Position numbers and translations under genes: made by a program. Positions 41,746-49,469 of a stretch of 49,469 nt of DNA are shown here, piece by piece. The stretch's first letter is position 1, and each line of letters begins with the position of its first letter. The stretch is from Megamonas sp. UBA1799. Its GTDB lineage: Bacteria; Bacillota; Negativicutes; Selenomonadales; Selenomonadaceae. The notes beneath the pieces were generated by a model. It made no database searches. It saw only the letters and a program-made list of their open reading frames with translations, and had not been told where the DNA came from. Where the stretch lies: the NCBI GenBank assembly GCA_002319815.1, contig DCFR01000039.1:1-49469 (forward strand), written 5' to 3'.

Positions 41746-42618
41746 ATGTCAACGATTTCTTCGCTTTCCAATAATACCTATATGATGTACAAAATTGCGG
41801 CCAAGGGTCTGAACGCCAGCTCGTCAGCCACAGCCACAGTTCCCAATCAGACGCCATCGGAAGCATCGCTTGTTTCGCTGCTTTCTGCCAATACCCGTAC
41901 GGATAAGACTTCTACTGCAACCACTCAGCTCAATTCACTTTGGTCCGGTTATCTTTCGGCAAACGCATCTGCCTCCCAAAATGTGGCCACCGGCGTCGCC
42001 AATCAGGCGGAAACACTGAATAACTTGCTAAGTACCTACAGCACTTCTTCGAAAACATTTTACACCAAGTTCAATACCACGATGTCCAATCTTTCTCAGG
42101 CAACCGCGCAGCTAAAAAGCACCAACTTTGCGGTCACCGGCGCAACCGACACGGCTACGGCCGCCAACGCAAAAACAGCGGTTGGCAATGTGGAAAATTT
42201 TGTCGCCAAATACAATGACTCCATCGACTTTTTCTCCGCTAATGCCAAGGTCTCCGGCCGGGTATCATCCCTGGCATCGTCTTTCAGCGACACGACATAC
42301 AGGGCCGGTTCCTTGCAGAATATCGGCATTGCCGTTGACAATACCACGGGAAAAATGACCGTCGACGAAACCAAACTCACTGCAGCAATGAAGGAAACTC
42401 CTGATACGGTATCTTATATGCTGGGTTCCAACGGACTGGCTGGCAAAGCGGATACAAAAACTGCTCTGGCCGAATCGCAGAGCAGCAAACTGTTTCCCTC
42501 CATCTCGTCGATGCTGGGCACATCAATTTCCTCAGCACAGTCACTTTATTCGTCCCGGACGCTGAACGCAATGTCAAACTACACCAATATCGGCACGTTG
42601 CTTGATATGTATTTCTAA
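41746..42618 (+). CDS. Orphan FliD C-terminal-like protein
   Basis: 290 aa, no cysteine, rich in Ser, Thr, Ala and Asn, as in flagellar axial proteins. Residues about 180-250 resemble the C-terminal part of the filament-cap protein FliD: LQNIGIAVDNTTGKMTVDE, a helix, then DTVSYMLGSNGLAGKAD. The family is usually over 400 aa; the N-terminal coiled coil and the D2/D3 domains are not recognisable. No signal peptide. No flagellar gene lies nearby. Strong GGAAGGGG site. A secreted substrate of a flagellar export system or a divergent axial protein is possible. Confidence 0.55.
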   Translation: MSTISSLSNNTYMMYKIAAKGLNASSSATATVPNQTPSEASLVSLLSANTRTDKTSTATTQLNSLWSGYLSANASASQNVATGVANQAETLNNLLSTYSTSSKTFYTKFNTTMSNLSQATAQLKSTNFAVTGATDTATAANAKTAVGNVENFVAKYNDSIDFFSANAKVSGRVSSLASSFSDTTYRAGSLQNIGIAVDNTTGKMTVDETKLTAAMKETPDTVSYMLGSNGLAGKADTKTALAESQSSKLFPSISSMLGTSISSAQSLYSSRTLNAMSNYTNIGTLLDMYF

Positions 42619-42629
42619 ACGGCATAAGC

Positions 42630-42675
42630 AAAACGGACGGCAGGGCTTTTCAATAAGCCTCGCCGTCCGTTTTAT
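42630..42675. terminator. Bidirectional terminator between the FliD-like and GGGtGRT genes
   Basis: Near-perfect stem of about 17 bases (AAACGGACGGC-GGGCTT with AAGCC-GCCGTCCGTTT) with T-rich ends on both strands. Confidence 0.9.
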
Positions 42676-42698
42676 TTATTCTGAAAACCAACCAAGAA

Positions 42699-43700
42699 TC
42701 ACTCTGCCATCGCCTGCTCGACAGCTACAGCTACCGCTACGCTGGCGCCAACCATCGGATTATTTCCCATGCCGATCAGTCCCATCATTTCCACATGCGC
42801 CGGCACAGAAGAAGATCCGGCAAACTGCGCGTCGGAATGCATGCGGCCCATCGTATCGGTCATCCCATACGAAGCCGGTCCCGCCGCCATATTATCGGGA
42901 TGCAGCGTACGACCCGTACCGCCGCCTGAAGCCACCGAAAAATATTTTTTCCCTTTTTCCACACATTCTTTTTTATAGCAGCCGGCAACCGGATGCTGAA
43001 AACGCGTTGGATTCGTCGAATTTCCCGTGATGGAGATATCAACGTCTTCCAGGCGCATAATGGCTACGCCCTCCTGCACGCTGTCCGCGCCATAGCAGCG
43101 AATTGCGCTGCGCTCTCCCTCGGAATACGCCGTCTCCTGCACAACATGCACTTGCTCCGCCGCATAATCATACTGCGTGCGCACATACGTAAAACCGTTG
43201 ATGCGGGAAATAATCTGCGCCGCATCCTTACCCAGACCGTTCAAAATAACTTTAAGCGGCGTCTGCCTTACCTTATTCGCCTTACGGGCGATGCCGATCG
43301 CGCCCTCTGCTGCCGCAAACGACTCATGTCCGGCAAGAAAAGCAAAACATTTTGCATTCTCCCGCAACAGCATCGCGGCAAGATTTCCATGCCCGAGACC
43401 GACCTTACGGTGTTCCGCTACCGACCCTGGGACGCAGAAAGCCTGCAGTCCTTCGCCAATGGCTTCCGCCGCATCCGCCGCCTTTTTACACCCCCGGCGA
43501 ATCGCAATGGCAGCGCCCAGCGTATAGGCCCAGCAAGCGTTGTCGAAACAAATCGGCTGGATGCCGCGCACAATGCCGGCAACATCAATGCCCTTGTCAT
43601 CACAGATTTTTTTAGCGTCCTCAATGGAATCAATCCCATATGCCTGGATGGCGTTGTTGATTTTATCAATACGGCGTTCATAGCCTTCAAATAATGCCAT
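42699..43700 (-). CDS. GGGtGRT-family protein
   Basis: 333 aa with the signature SGGGTGRT at 258-265 and several conserved Cys (33, 51, 56, 89, 241, 246). The family is named for its motif; its function is not known. It is found beside an IscU/NifU-like scaffold gene in anaerobes, and that is the case here (36 bases apart). An Fe-S or metallocofactor role is inferred from the neighbour. GAAGGAAGGA Shine-Dalgarno. Last gene of the glycolytic transcript. Confidence 0.85.
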   Translation of the reverse strand: MALFEGYERRIDKINNAIQAYGIDSIEDAKKICDDKGIDVAGIVRGIQPICFDNACWAYTLGAAIAIRRGCKKAADAAEAIGEGLQAFCVPGSVAEHRKVGLGHGNLAAMLLRENAKCFAFLAGHESFAAAEGAIGIARKANKVRQTPLKVILNGLGKDAAQIISRINGFTYVRTQYDYAAEQVHVVQETAYSEGERSAIRCYGADSVQEGVAIMRLEDVDISITGNSTNPTRFQHPVAGCYKKECVEKGKKYFSVASGGGTGRTLHPDNMAAGPASYGMTDTMGRMHSDAQFAGSSSVPAHVEMMGLIGMGNNPMVGASVAVAVAVEQAMAE

Positions 43701-43736
43701 TTTTATCCTTCCTTCTTTCTTCTGCTCGACAAATTC

Positions 43737-44429
43737 TTACTCTTTGCGCGGATCAACATAACGCGCCGCCTCAGCAAAACGACCGTAATTGCCCGTAGCT
43801 TTTTCCAGTGCTTCCTGCGCCGGCGTGCCTTTTTTGATCATTTCCATCATCTTTCCCAAGCTCACGAACTCATAGCCAATGATGCGTTCCTCTTTATCCA
43901 GCGCCAGCCGCGTAACATAACCTTCCGTGAGTTCCAGATAACGCGGTCCTTTTTTGAGCGTTCCGTACATGGTACCGATCTGACTCCGCAGCCCCTTGCC
44001 AAGATCCTCGAGCCCGGCTCCAACCGGAAGACCGCCTTCAGAAAAAGCTGTCTGCGTACGCCCATAAGCAATCTGCAGGAACAACTCACGCATGGCAGTA
44101 TTGATGGCATCGCAGACCAAATCGGTATTCAATGCCTCAAGAATCGTCTTGCCCGGTAAAATTTCCGAAGCCATGGCGGCAGAATGGGTCATACCCGAGC
44201 AGCCGACCGTCTCAATCAGTGCCTCCTGAATGATGCCTTCCTTCACATTCAGCGTAAGTTTGCAGGCGCCCTGCTGCGGAGCACACCAACCGACGCCATG
44301 CGTCAACCCGCTGATATCCTTGATTTCCTTCGACTGAACCCATTTTCCCTCTTCCGGAATCGGCGCCGGTCCATGATTCACTTCTTTAGCAATACAGGTC
44401 ATGTTCGACACTTCTTGTGAATAAATCAT
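43737..44429 (-). CDS. NifU/IscU-like Fe-S assembly scaffold protein
   Basis: 230 aa. The core (about 45-115) resembles the NifU N-terminal fold: Cys49 and Cys56, then VGCSGMTHSAAMASE with Cys77, GKTILEAL and Cys106. This differs from classic IscU spacing, so it is a separate branch and may be specific to the GGGtGRT partner. The C-terminal half is unlike IscU and unassigned. No sufBCD or iscS genes are nearby. It follows gpmI by 36 bases. Confidence 0.75.
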   Translation of the reverse strand: MIYSQEVSNMTCIAKEVNHGPAPIPEEGKWVQSKEIKDISGLTHGVGWCAPQQGACKLTLNVKEGIIQEALIETVGCSGMTHSAAMASEILPGKTILEALNTDLVCDAINTAMRELFLQIAYGRTQTAFSEGGLPVGAGLEDLGKGLRSQIGTMYGTLKKGPRYLELTEGYVTRLALDKEERIIGYEFVSLGKMMEMIKKGTPAQEALEKATGNYGRFAEAARYVDPRKE

Positions 44430-44465
44430 CTTTCTATTCCTCTCTTCCTTTTTAATATAGCAAGC

Positions 44466-45995
44466 CTAAGCTCCGAGGAGCGGCTTTCCTGTCATTTCCT
44501 TCGGCACCGCTATGCCCGCCAGCGTCAGAAGCGTCGGCGCAATATCGCAAAGCCGGCCGGGGTGCAAGGCCCTGACTTCATCATTGACGACAATAAACGG
44601 CACCGGATTTGTTGTATGCTGCGTAAATGGCTCTCCGGTAACCGGATCGGCCATGCATTCGGCATTGCCATGATCAGCTGTGATGCAGACGCTGCCGCCG
44701 GCCGCACGAATTGCCGCCACAAAACGGCCTACACAGGTATCAACCGTTTCAACCGCCTTGACCGTTGCGTTCATAATGCCGGTATGCCCGACCATATCGC
44801 CATTGGCATAATTCAAAATAATAAAATCGTATTTTCCCGACTGAATAGCTGCCACGACCCTATCCGTAACTTCTACCGCGCTCATTTCCGGCTGCAGATC
44901 ATAGGTGGCCACCTTCGGCGACGGCACCAGGATACGGTCTTCTCCCCGGTAAGGCGTTTCCACCCCGCCGTTAAAGAAAAAAGTCACATGGGCATACTTC
45001 TCCGTCTCGGCAATACGCAGCTGCGTAAGTCCCTGACTCTCGATCACTTCACCCAGCGTATGTTCGATGCTCTGCGGCGGATAAGCAATCTGCACCTGCA
45101 TCCCGGCTTCATACTGCGTCATCGTCGTAAAGACCGGGCGCAGTCTTTCATCCCGGACAAAACCCTCAAAAGTCTGGTCGGTAAAAGCATGCGTGAGTTC
45201 TCTGGCCCGATCCGGACGGAAATTGAAGAAAATCACGCTGTCCTCCGGCCGCATGCCCTTATAATTGCCGATGATAGCCGGCACAACAAATTCATCGGTG
45301 ATATCGGCCTTATACGAAGTCAATATTGCTTCTTCGGCGCTGGCTGCTCGGACGCCGGCCGCATGAGCAATCGCTTCATACGCCTTCGCCACCCGATCCC
45401 AGCGTTTATCCCGATCCATCGCATAATAGCGGCCTGACACAGTTGCTATCCGGCCCTCGCCCAGCTCGCGGATTTTCATTTCCAGCTCGTGGATATACCC
45501 GATGGCGCTGGACGGCGGAACATCACGGCCATCCAGAAACGCATGCACCCAGACCTGTTTCAATCCGACCCGCTTCGCCAGCTCGAGCAAGGCGTACAGG
45601 TGCTGTATATGGCTGTGCACGCCGCCCGGCGATACCAGCCCCATCAGATGCAGCGCGCCGTTTTTGGCTTTTGCCGCATCAACCGCTGCCCGCAGCGCCT
45701 CATTTTCAAAAAAATCACCTTCGCGGATTGCCTTGGTAATCCGCGTAAGTTCCTGATAAATAACTCTCCCGGCGCCAATATTGGTATGCCCGACCTCCGA
45801 ATTGCCCATCTGTCCGTCCGGCAGGCCAACAGCCCCACCGGAACAAAGCAGCTCCGTATGTGGATATTTTGCCAACAATCCGTCAATTACCGGCGTATTG
45901 GCCGCCTCAATCGCATTGCTTTTGTCCTTTGGATCGCCCATTCCCCAGCCATCCATGATAATGAGTGCCAACGGCCCTTTTTTTAATTTTGCCAT
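44466..45995 (-). CDS. gpmI: 2,3-bisphosphoglycerate-independent phosphoglycerate mutase
   Basis: 509 aa alkaline-phosphatase-fold enzyme that interconverts 3- and 2-phosphoglycerate using Mn2+. LIIMDGWGMG metal site, phosphoserine in MGNSEVGHTNIGAG, HAFLDGRDVPP, SGRYYAMDRDKRW and late TADHGNAE metal motif. Normal length. 19 bases after tpiA. Confidence 0.97.
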   Translation of the reverse strand: MAKLKKGPLALIIMDGWGMGDPKDKSNAIEAANTPVIDGLLAKYPHTELLCSGGAVGLPDGQMGNSEVGHTNIGAGRVIYQELTRITKAIREGDFFENEALRAAVDAAKAKNGALHLMGLVSPGGVHSHIQHLYALLELAKRVGLKQVWVHAFLDGRDVPPSSAIGYIHELEMKIRELGEGRIATVSGRYYAMDRDKRWDRVAKAYEAIAHAAGVRAASAEEAILTSYKADITDEFVVPAIIGNYKGMRPEDSVIFFNFRPDRARELTHAFTDQTFEGFVRDERLRPVFTTMTQYEAGMQVQIAYPPQSIEHTLGEVIESQGLTQLRIAETEKYAHVTFFFNGGVETPYRGEDRILVPSPKVATYDLQPEMSAVEVTDRVVAAIQSGKYDFIILNYANGDMVGHTGIMNATVKAVETVDTCVGRFVAAIRAAGGSVCITADHGNAECMADPVTGEPFTQHTTNPVPFIVVNDEVRALHPGRLCDIAPTLLTLAGIAVPKEMTGKPLLGA

Positions 45996-46014
45996 ATAGC
46001 TTTTACCCCATTCC

Positions 46015-46767
46015 TCACTGAAACTTTACAATCTGACTAAAATCGACAGCCTTCAGCGCCGCGCCGCCGACCAGCACGCCGTCAACATCCGGTTTTTCCA
46101 TCAGCCCACGGATTGTCGCCGTTTTTACACTGCCGCCATACTGAATACGAATCTTATCGCCCGCTGCTGCGCCAAACAAACGAGTTATCGTTTGGCGAAT
46201 ATGCGCACAAACCTCTTCTGCCTGCTCAAAGGTAGCTGTCTTGCCCGTGCCGATTGCCCAGACCGGTTCATACGCCAGGACTAATTTGGCCGCTTCTTCC
46301 GGCTGAAACCCATTCGTTGCCAGACGTACCTGCCGGGCGACAAACCGCAGATACGTGCCTTTTTCCCGCGTTGCCAAGGATTCACCCACACAGATAATCG
46401 GAGTAATCCCGGCGGCAAAAGCTGCCCGCGCACGTTTATTGACCCCTTCATCGGTCTCGCCAAAATACTGACGGCGCTCCGAATGGCCGACGATGGCATA
46501 TTTGACGCCGATTTCCTTTAACATCGGCGCGGCGATTTCGCCTGTATAAGCACCGTCTTTTTCCCAATGAACATTCTGCGCTCCTACCTGAATATTCTTG
46601 CCCCGCAAAGTGCTCGTAACTACCGCCAGCGCCGTAGCCGTCGGACAGACGACGATATCTACGTCCTTAACTCCTTTGACCAGCGGTATCAGCCCGCGAA
46701 TCAGCTTCATTCCCTCGGCAATTGTATTGTGCATTTTCCAGTTGCCGGCAATAATTGGTTTACGCAT
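46015..46767 (-). CDS. tpiA: Triosephosphate isomerase
   Basis: 250 aa. NWKMH near 8-12 (catalytic Lys), VGHSERRQYF (His), YEPVWAIGTGK (catalytic Glu, flexible loop) and YGGSVK. Interconverts DHAP and glyceraldehyde-3-phosphate. 24 bases after pgk. Confidence 0.97.
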   Translation of the reverse strand: MRKPIIAGNWKMHNTIAEGMKLIRGLIPLVKGVKDVDIVVCPTATALAVVTSTLRGKNIQVGAQNVHWEKDGAYTGEIAAPMLKEIGVKYAIVGHSERRQYFGETDEGVNKRARAAFAAGITPIICVGESLATREKGTYLRFVARQVRLATNGFQPEEAAKLVLAYEPVWAIGTGKTATFEQAEEVCAHIRQTITRLFGAAAGDKIRIQYGGSVKTATIRGLMEKPDVDGVLVGGAALKAVDFSQIVKFQ

Positions 46768-46791
46768 AAAACCGCTTCCCTTCCGCTGCTT

Positions 46792-47985
46792 TTATTTATC
46801 TGCCAGCGCCGCAATGCCCGGAAGAACCTTGCCTTCCAGAAACTCCAGCGTAGCTCCGCCGCCGGTAGAAATATGGGATATTTTCGCCGACAACCCGGTT
46901 TTCTTCAGCGCCGCAATCGAATCGCCGCCGCCGACAATACTTACAGCGCCTTCCTCCGTAGCCTTGGCAACCGCCGCGGCAACCGCTTCCGTTCCCTTGG
47001 CAAACGCATCAAACTCAAAGACGCCCATAGGCCCGTTCCAAATCACCGTGCGCGCGCCCTGCAAAGCATCCGTATAAAGCGCCGAAGTTTTAGGGCCGCT
47101 GTCGAGTGCCTGCCATCCCGGCTCCACCTGATCAACATCGACCACCTTCCGGTTCGCATCCGCTGCAAACTGATCGGCAACCACAACATCGACCGGCAGA
47201 ACCACCCGAACACCCTTTTTTTCCGCCTTGGCCAGCAATTCGCGTGCCAAATCATATTTATCCGGCTCACAAAGCGAATCTCCAATAGGCAGTCCTTTGG
47301 CAGCATCAAATGTATGCGCCATACCGCCGCCAATGATAATCGTATCTACTTTATCAATCATATTGGCAATGACGCCGATCTTATCCGAAACCTTAGCCCC
47401 GCCCAGAATCGCGACAAAAGGCCGCTCGGGCGCTGCCAGCGCGGCTCCGATAAATTTTATTTCCTTCTCCAGCAGATAGCCGGCCACGGTTTCCAGATAC
47501 TTTGTGATTCCATCGTTGGACGCATGCCCGCGATGCGCGCAGCCGAAAGCATCATCAACCGCTACATCCGCCAGCGCCGCCAGTTCCTTGGCAAAACCGG
47601 GATCATTCTTCTCCTCTTCCGGATGAAAGCGAAGATTCTCCAGCAGCAGAATCTCGCCCGGCTGCAAAGCGGCCGCCGCATCCTGCGCCGGCTTCCCGAT
47701 ACAATCTTCCGCAAACTTGATAGGCGTTCCCCATAACTGGGAAAAATAAGCCGCGACCGGTTTCAAAGAAAGCTCTGGTTTACGCTGCCCTTTCGGACGT
47801 CCCAAATGACTTGCCAGAATAACGGCCGCCCCATGATCGACAAGATAATGAATCGTCGGCAAAGTCGCCCGGATGCGCTTATCATTCGTAATATGCTGCT
47901 GGTCATCAAGCGGGACATTAAAATCTACCCGCACGAAGACCTTTTTACCCTGAACATCAATATCCTCAATCGTTTTCTTGTTCAC
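46792..47985 (-). CDS. pgk: Phosphoglycerate kinase
   Basis: 397 aa. RVDFNVPLD near 19-27, SHLGRPKG, ENLRFHPEE, GGAKVSDK and the ATP-site GGGDSIAAL. Makes ATP from 1,3-bisphosphoglycerate. The start is GTG with GGGAGG 8 bases upstream. Separated from gap by a 107-base gap that contains a strong hairpin. Confidence 0.97.
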   Translation of the reverse strand: MNKKTIEDIDVQGKKVFVRVDFNVPLDDQQHITNDKRIRATLPTIHYLVDHGAAVILASHLGRPKGQRKPELSLKPVAAYFSQLWGTPIKFAEDCIGKPAQDAAAALQPGEILLLENLRFHPEEEKNDPGFAKELAALADVAVDDAFGCAHRGHASNDGITKYLETVAGYLLEKEIKFIGAALAAPERPFVAILGGAKVSDKIGVIANMIDKVDTIIIGGGMAHTFDAAKGLPIGDSLCEPDKYDLARELLAKAEKKGVRVVLPVDVVVADQFAADANRKVVDVDQVEPGWQALDSGPKTSALYTDALQGARTVIWNGPMGVFEFDAFAKGTEAVAAAVAKATEEGAVSIVGGGDSIAALKKTGLSAKISHISTGGGATLEFLEGKVLPGIAALADK

Positions 47986-48015
47986 AGCAAATGCCTCCCT
48001 TTATAAAACGCTTTA

Positions 48016-48052
48016 AAGAAAAGAGGTCCGGCCCTATTAGGCCGGACCTCTG
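48016..48052 (-). terminator. 12-base-pair hairpin between gap and pgk
   Basis: Perfect stem 48022-48033 with 48040-48051, 6-base loop, followed on the minus strand by TTTTCTTT. It may attenuate or stabilise the gap message relative to pgk. Confidence 0.75.
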
Positions 48053-48092
48053 CAAGATCGTTGTTACCTGTGTTGTTTATAGTATGGAAATG

Positions 48093-49100
48093 TTATTTAA
48101 GTTCCGCCAGATATTTAATCGTACGGCACATCTGACTGGTATAACTGTTCTCATTGTCATACCAGGAAACGACCTGAACCTGCGTAAGCTCATCATTGAT
48201 CGGATTGACCATCGTCTGCGTGGCGTCAAACAATGAACCATACGTCATGCCGATAACATCGCTGGAAACGATTTCATCCGTATTGTAACCAAAGGATTCA
48301 TCCGCCGCCGCTTTCATCGCTGCATTGACTTCCTCCACTGTTACTTTACCTTTGACGACAGCAATCAGAATTGTCGTCGATCCCGTCGGAGTCGGCACCC
48401 GCTGCGCCGCACCAATCAGTTTGCCTTTGAGTTCCGGAATGACGAGGCCAATCGCCTTTGCCGCCCCGGTAGAATTCGGAACGATATTGATTGCCGCCGC
48501 GCGTGAACGGCGCAGATCGCCTTTGCGCTGCGGGCCGTCCAGCGTCATCTGATCGCCCGTATAGGCATGAATCGTTGTCATAATGCCGCTCTGAATTGGA
48601 GCCAACTTATGCAGCGCCGCCGTCATCGGTGCCAAGCAGTTCGTCGTGCAGGAAGCGGCTGAAATCACCGTATCGGTCGGCTTCAGCGTCTGATGGTTCA
48701 CATTGTAAACAATCGTCGGCAGATCATTGCCGGCCGGAGCTGAAATAACGACCTTCTTCGCTCCTGCCTGAATATGTTTCAAGGATTTTTCCTTGGAGGT
48801 ATAAAAGCCGGTGCACTCCAGCACAACATCGACTCCGGTCTTTCCCCAGGGAATATTCGCCGCATCGGCTTCTGCAAAAAGCTGAACCCGCTTGCCATTG
48901 ACGATGATGCAGTCTTCCCCCGCCGACGTATCGTACTTGTACATCCCCTGCGTGGAATCATACTTCAAAAGATGCGCGAGCATCTTCGGCTGTGCAAGAT
49001 CATTGATCGCCACAACCTCATACCCCGGCTCGTCGAACATATGACGGAATGCCAGACGGCCAATGCGCCCAAAACCATTAATCGCTACTCTTACTGCCAT
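48093..49100 (-). CDS. gap: Glyceraldehyde-3-phosphate dehydrogenase
   Basis: 335 aa. NAD-binding INGFGRIGRLAFR near 7-19, catalytic Cys in SAASCTTNCLAP near 150-161, YDNENSYTSQM near the end. An Asp after the second strand (NDLAQ region) fits NAD rather than NADP use. AGGAGG Shine-Dalgarno. First gene of the glycolytic run; the regulator CggR is not in the window. Confidence 0.97.
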   Translation of the reverse strand: MAVRVAINGFGRIGRLAFRHMFDEPGYEVVAINDLAQPKMLAHLLKYDSTQGMYKYDTSAGEDCIIVNGKRVQLFAEADAANIPWGKTGVDVVLECTGFYTSKEKSLKHIQAGAKKVVISAPAGNDLPTIVYNVNHQTLKPTDTVISAASCTTNCLAPMTAALHKLAPIQSGIMTTIHAYTGDQMTLDGPQRKGDLRRSRAAAINIVPNSTGAAKAIGLVIPELKGKLIGAAQRVPTPTGSTTILIAVVKGKVTVEEVNAAMKAAADESFGYNTDEIVSSDVIGMTYGSLFDATQTMVNPINDELTQVQVVSWYDNENSYTSQMCRTIKYLAELK

Positions 49101-49241
49101 ATTGAAAACCTCCTAATTTGAATTTTCTGCACCGGAGATTTCCCCCGGCATCAGATTATTTGAGGCCGCATCGCCAAAACACGCGGGCAGCCGAAAATAC
49201 GGGAAATACAGAAATTTGGAATGTCCGTTTTCCTTTTTTTC

Positions 49242-49285
49242 TTATTCATAGCACAACAATTTCACCCTTATAGTACAATAATTTC
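49242..49285. repeat. Two direct repeats overlapping the gap promoter
   Basis: Two 22-base units (49242-49263, 49264-49285) share ATAGYACAAYAATTTC, 14 of 16 positions identical. The distal unit covers the -10 box. The spacing equals two helical turns, as expected of an operator bound by a dimer of dimers. Confidence 0.55.
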
Positions 49286-49299
49286 CTCCCTATTGTCAA
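49270..49299 (-). promoter_or_regulatory. Promoter of the glycolytic operon
   Basis: Consensus -35 TTGACA (49294-49299), 18-base spacer, -10 TACTAT (49270-49275). A leader of about 160 bases follows. The remaining upstream DNA to 49469 holds an inverted repeat, TGCG-TTTCAT with ATGAAACGCA (49342-49352, 49370-49379), and no coding frame I can support. Confidence 0.7.
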
Positions 49300-49469
49300 C
49301 GTTTTCTCCAATTATTACGATAATTCTCCATAAGAAAACAATGCGCTTTCATTCCTCTCTGCTTCAGGCATGAAACGCACCAATATAGAGCTTTATTTCT
49401 GTTTTTCTGACAATTTTCATCTTTGATAAGAAAGCAACATTTTTTGATACGCTGTCATGAACAAAGGCC

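Noticed and set aside
46567..47736. Long open frame on the plus strand opposite tpiA and pgk
   Set aside because: Antisense to two highly conserved glycolytic genes, basic low-similarity product.

Overview
The window suggests a diderm, outer-membrane-bearing Firmicute of the class Negativicutes (Selenomonas/Veillonella/Megasphaera type), with coding DNA near 50% GC and AT-rich intergenic gaps. Three signs support this. Housekeeping genes are Bacillus-like in family and order (tmk, rnmV and rsmA together; secG, esterase, rnr and smpB together; gap-pgk-tpiA-gpmI). One protein combines an S-layer-homology domain with a predicted outer-membrane beta-barrel. A fold-III lysine/ornithine decarboxylase aligns residue for residue at its key positions with the Selenomonas enzyme that makes cadaverine for the cell wall. 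This assignment is inference; no rRNA lies in the window.

Bases 63-11818 (minus strand) hold what looks like one long operon for a synthase-dependent extracellular polysaccharide. In order of transcription it encodes an SLH/coiled-coil/beta-barrel outer-membrane protein, a UDP-HexNAc 6-dehydrogenase of the TviB/WbpA type, a membrane-anchored NodB-like protein with lost metal ligands, a hyaluronan-synthase/NodC-like family 2 glycosyltransferase with an N-terminal PilZ (c-di-GMP receptor) domain, a PgaB-like protein that also lacks the NodB histidines, a GH18-like lipoprotein, a tandem NodB protein with one dead and one intact domain, a TSCPD protein and a PHP phosphoesterase. Of four NodB folds only one keeps the full metal triad. 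I regard this as the most interesting system in the window.

Bases 12009-18302 (minus) carry rsmA, rnmV, tmk, a YaaO-type PLP decarboxylase, a DegS-like cytoplasmic histidine kinase without a response regulator beside it, then, after a gap rich in DnaA-box-like 9-mers, the lysine/ornithine decarboxylase. The promoter of that last gene is overlapped by a perfect palindrome. A small plus-strand gene of the nitrous-oxide-stimulated (YgbA) family follows.

Bases 19162-29635 (minus) carry a type II NADH dehydrogenase with its own promoter and, upstream, a tight seven-gene run: DUF1232 membrane protein, topoisomerase III, DEAD-box helicase, CNNM/CBS protein, ABC-F ATPase, glyoxalase-like protein and a eukaryotic-type hexokinase. 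lysA stands alone on the plus strand, closed by two terminators.

Bases 31158-40026 (minus) carry pfkA, a membrane diguanylate cyclase (a possible source of c-di-GMP for the polysaccharide synthase), smpB, rnr, a thioesterase, an esterase, secG, a YbjN-like protein and pyk. A 640-base divergent gap separates pyk from a plus-strand radical SAM gene, followed by an orphan FliD-C-like protein. The window ends with the glycolytic cluster gap-pgk-tpiA-gpmI (minus), which runs on into a NifU-like scaffold gene and a GGGtGRT-family gene. With pfkA, pyk and the hexokinase, most of lower glycolysis except aldolase, enolase and glucose-6-phosphate isomerase lies here. No tRNA, rRNA, CRISPR array, insertion sequence or prophage was seen.
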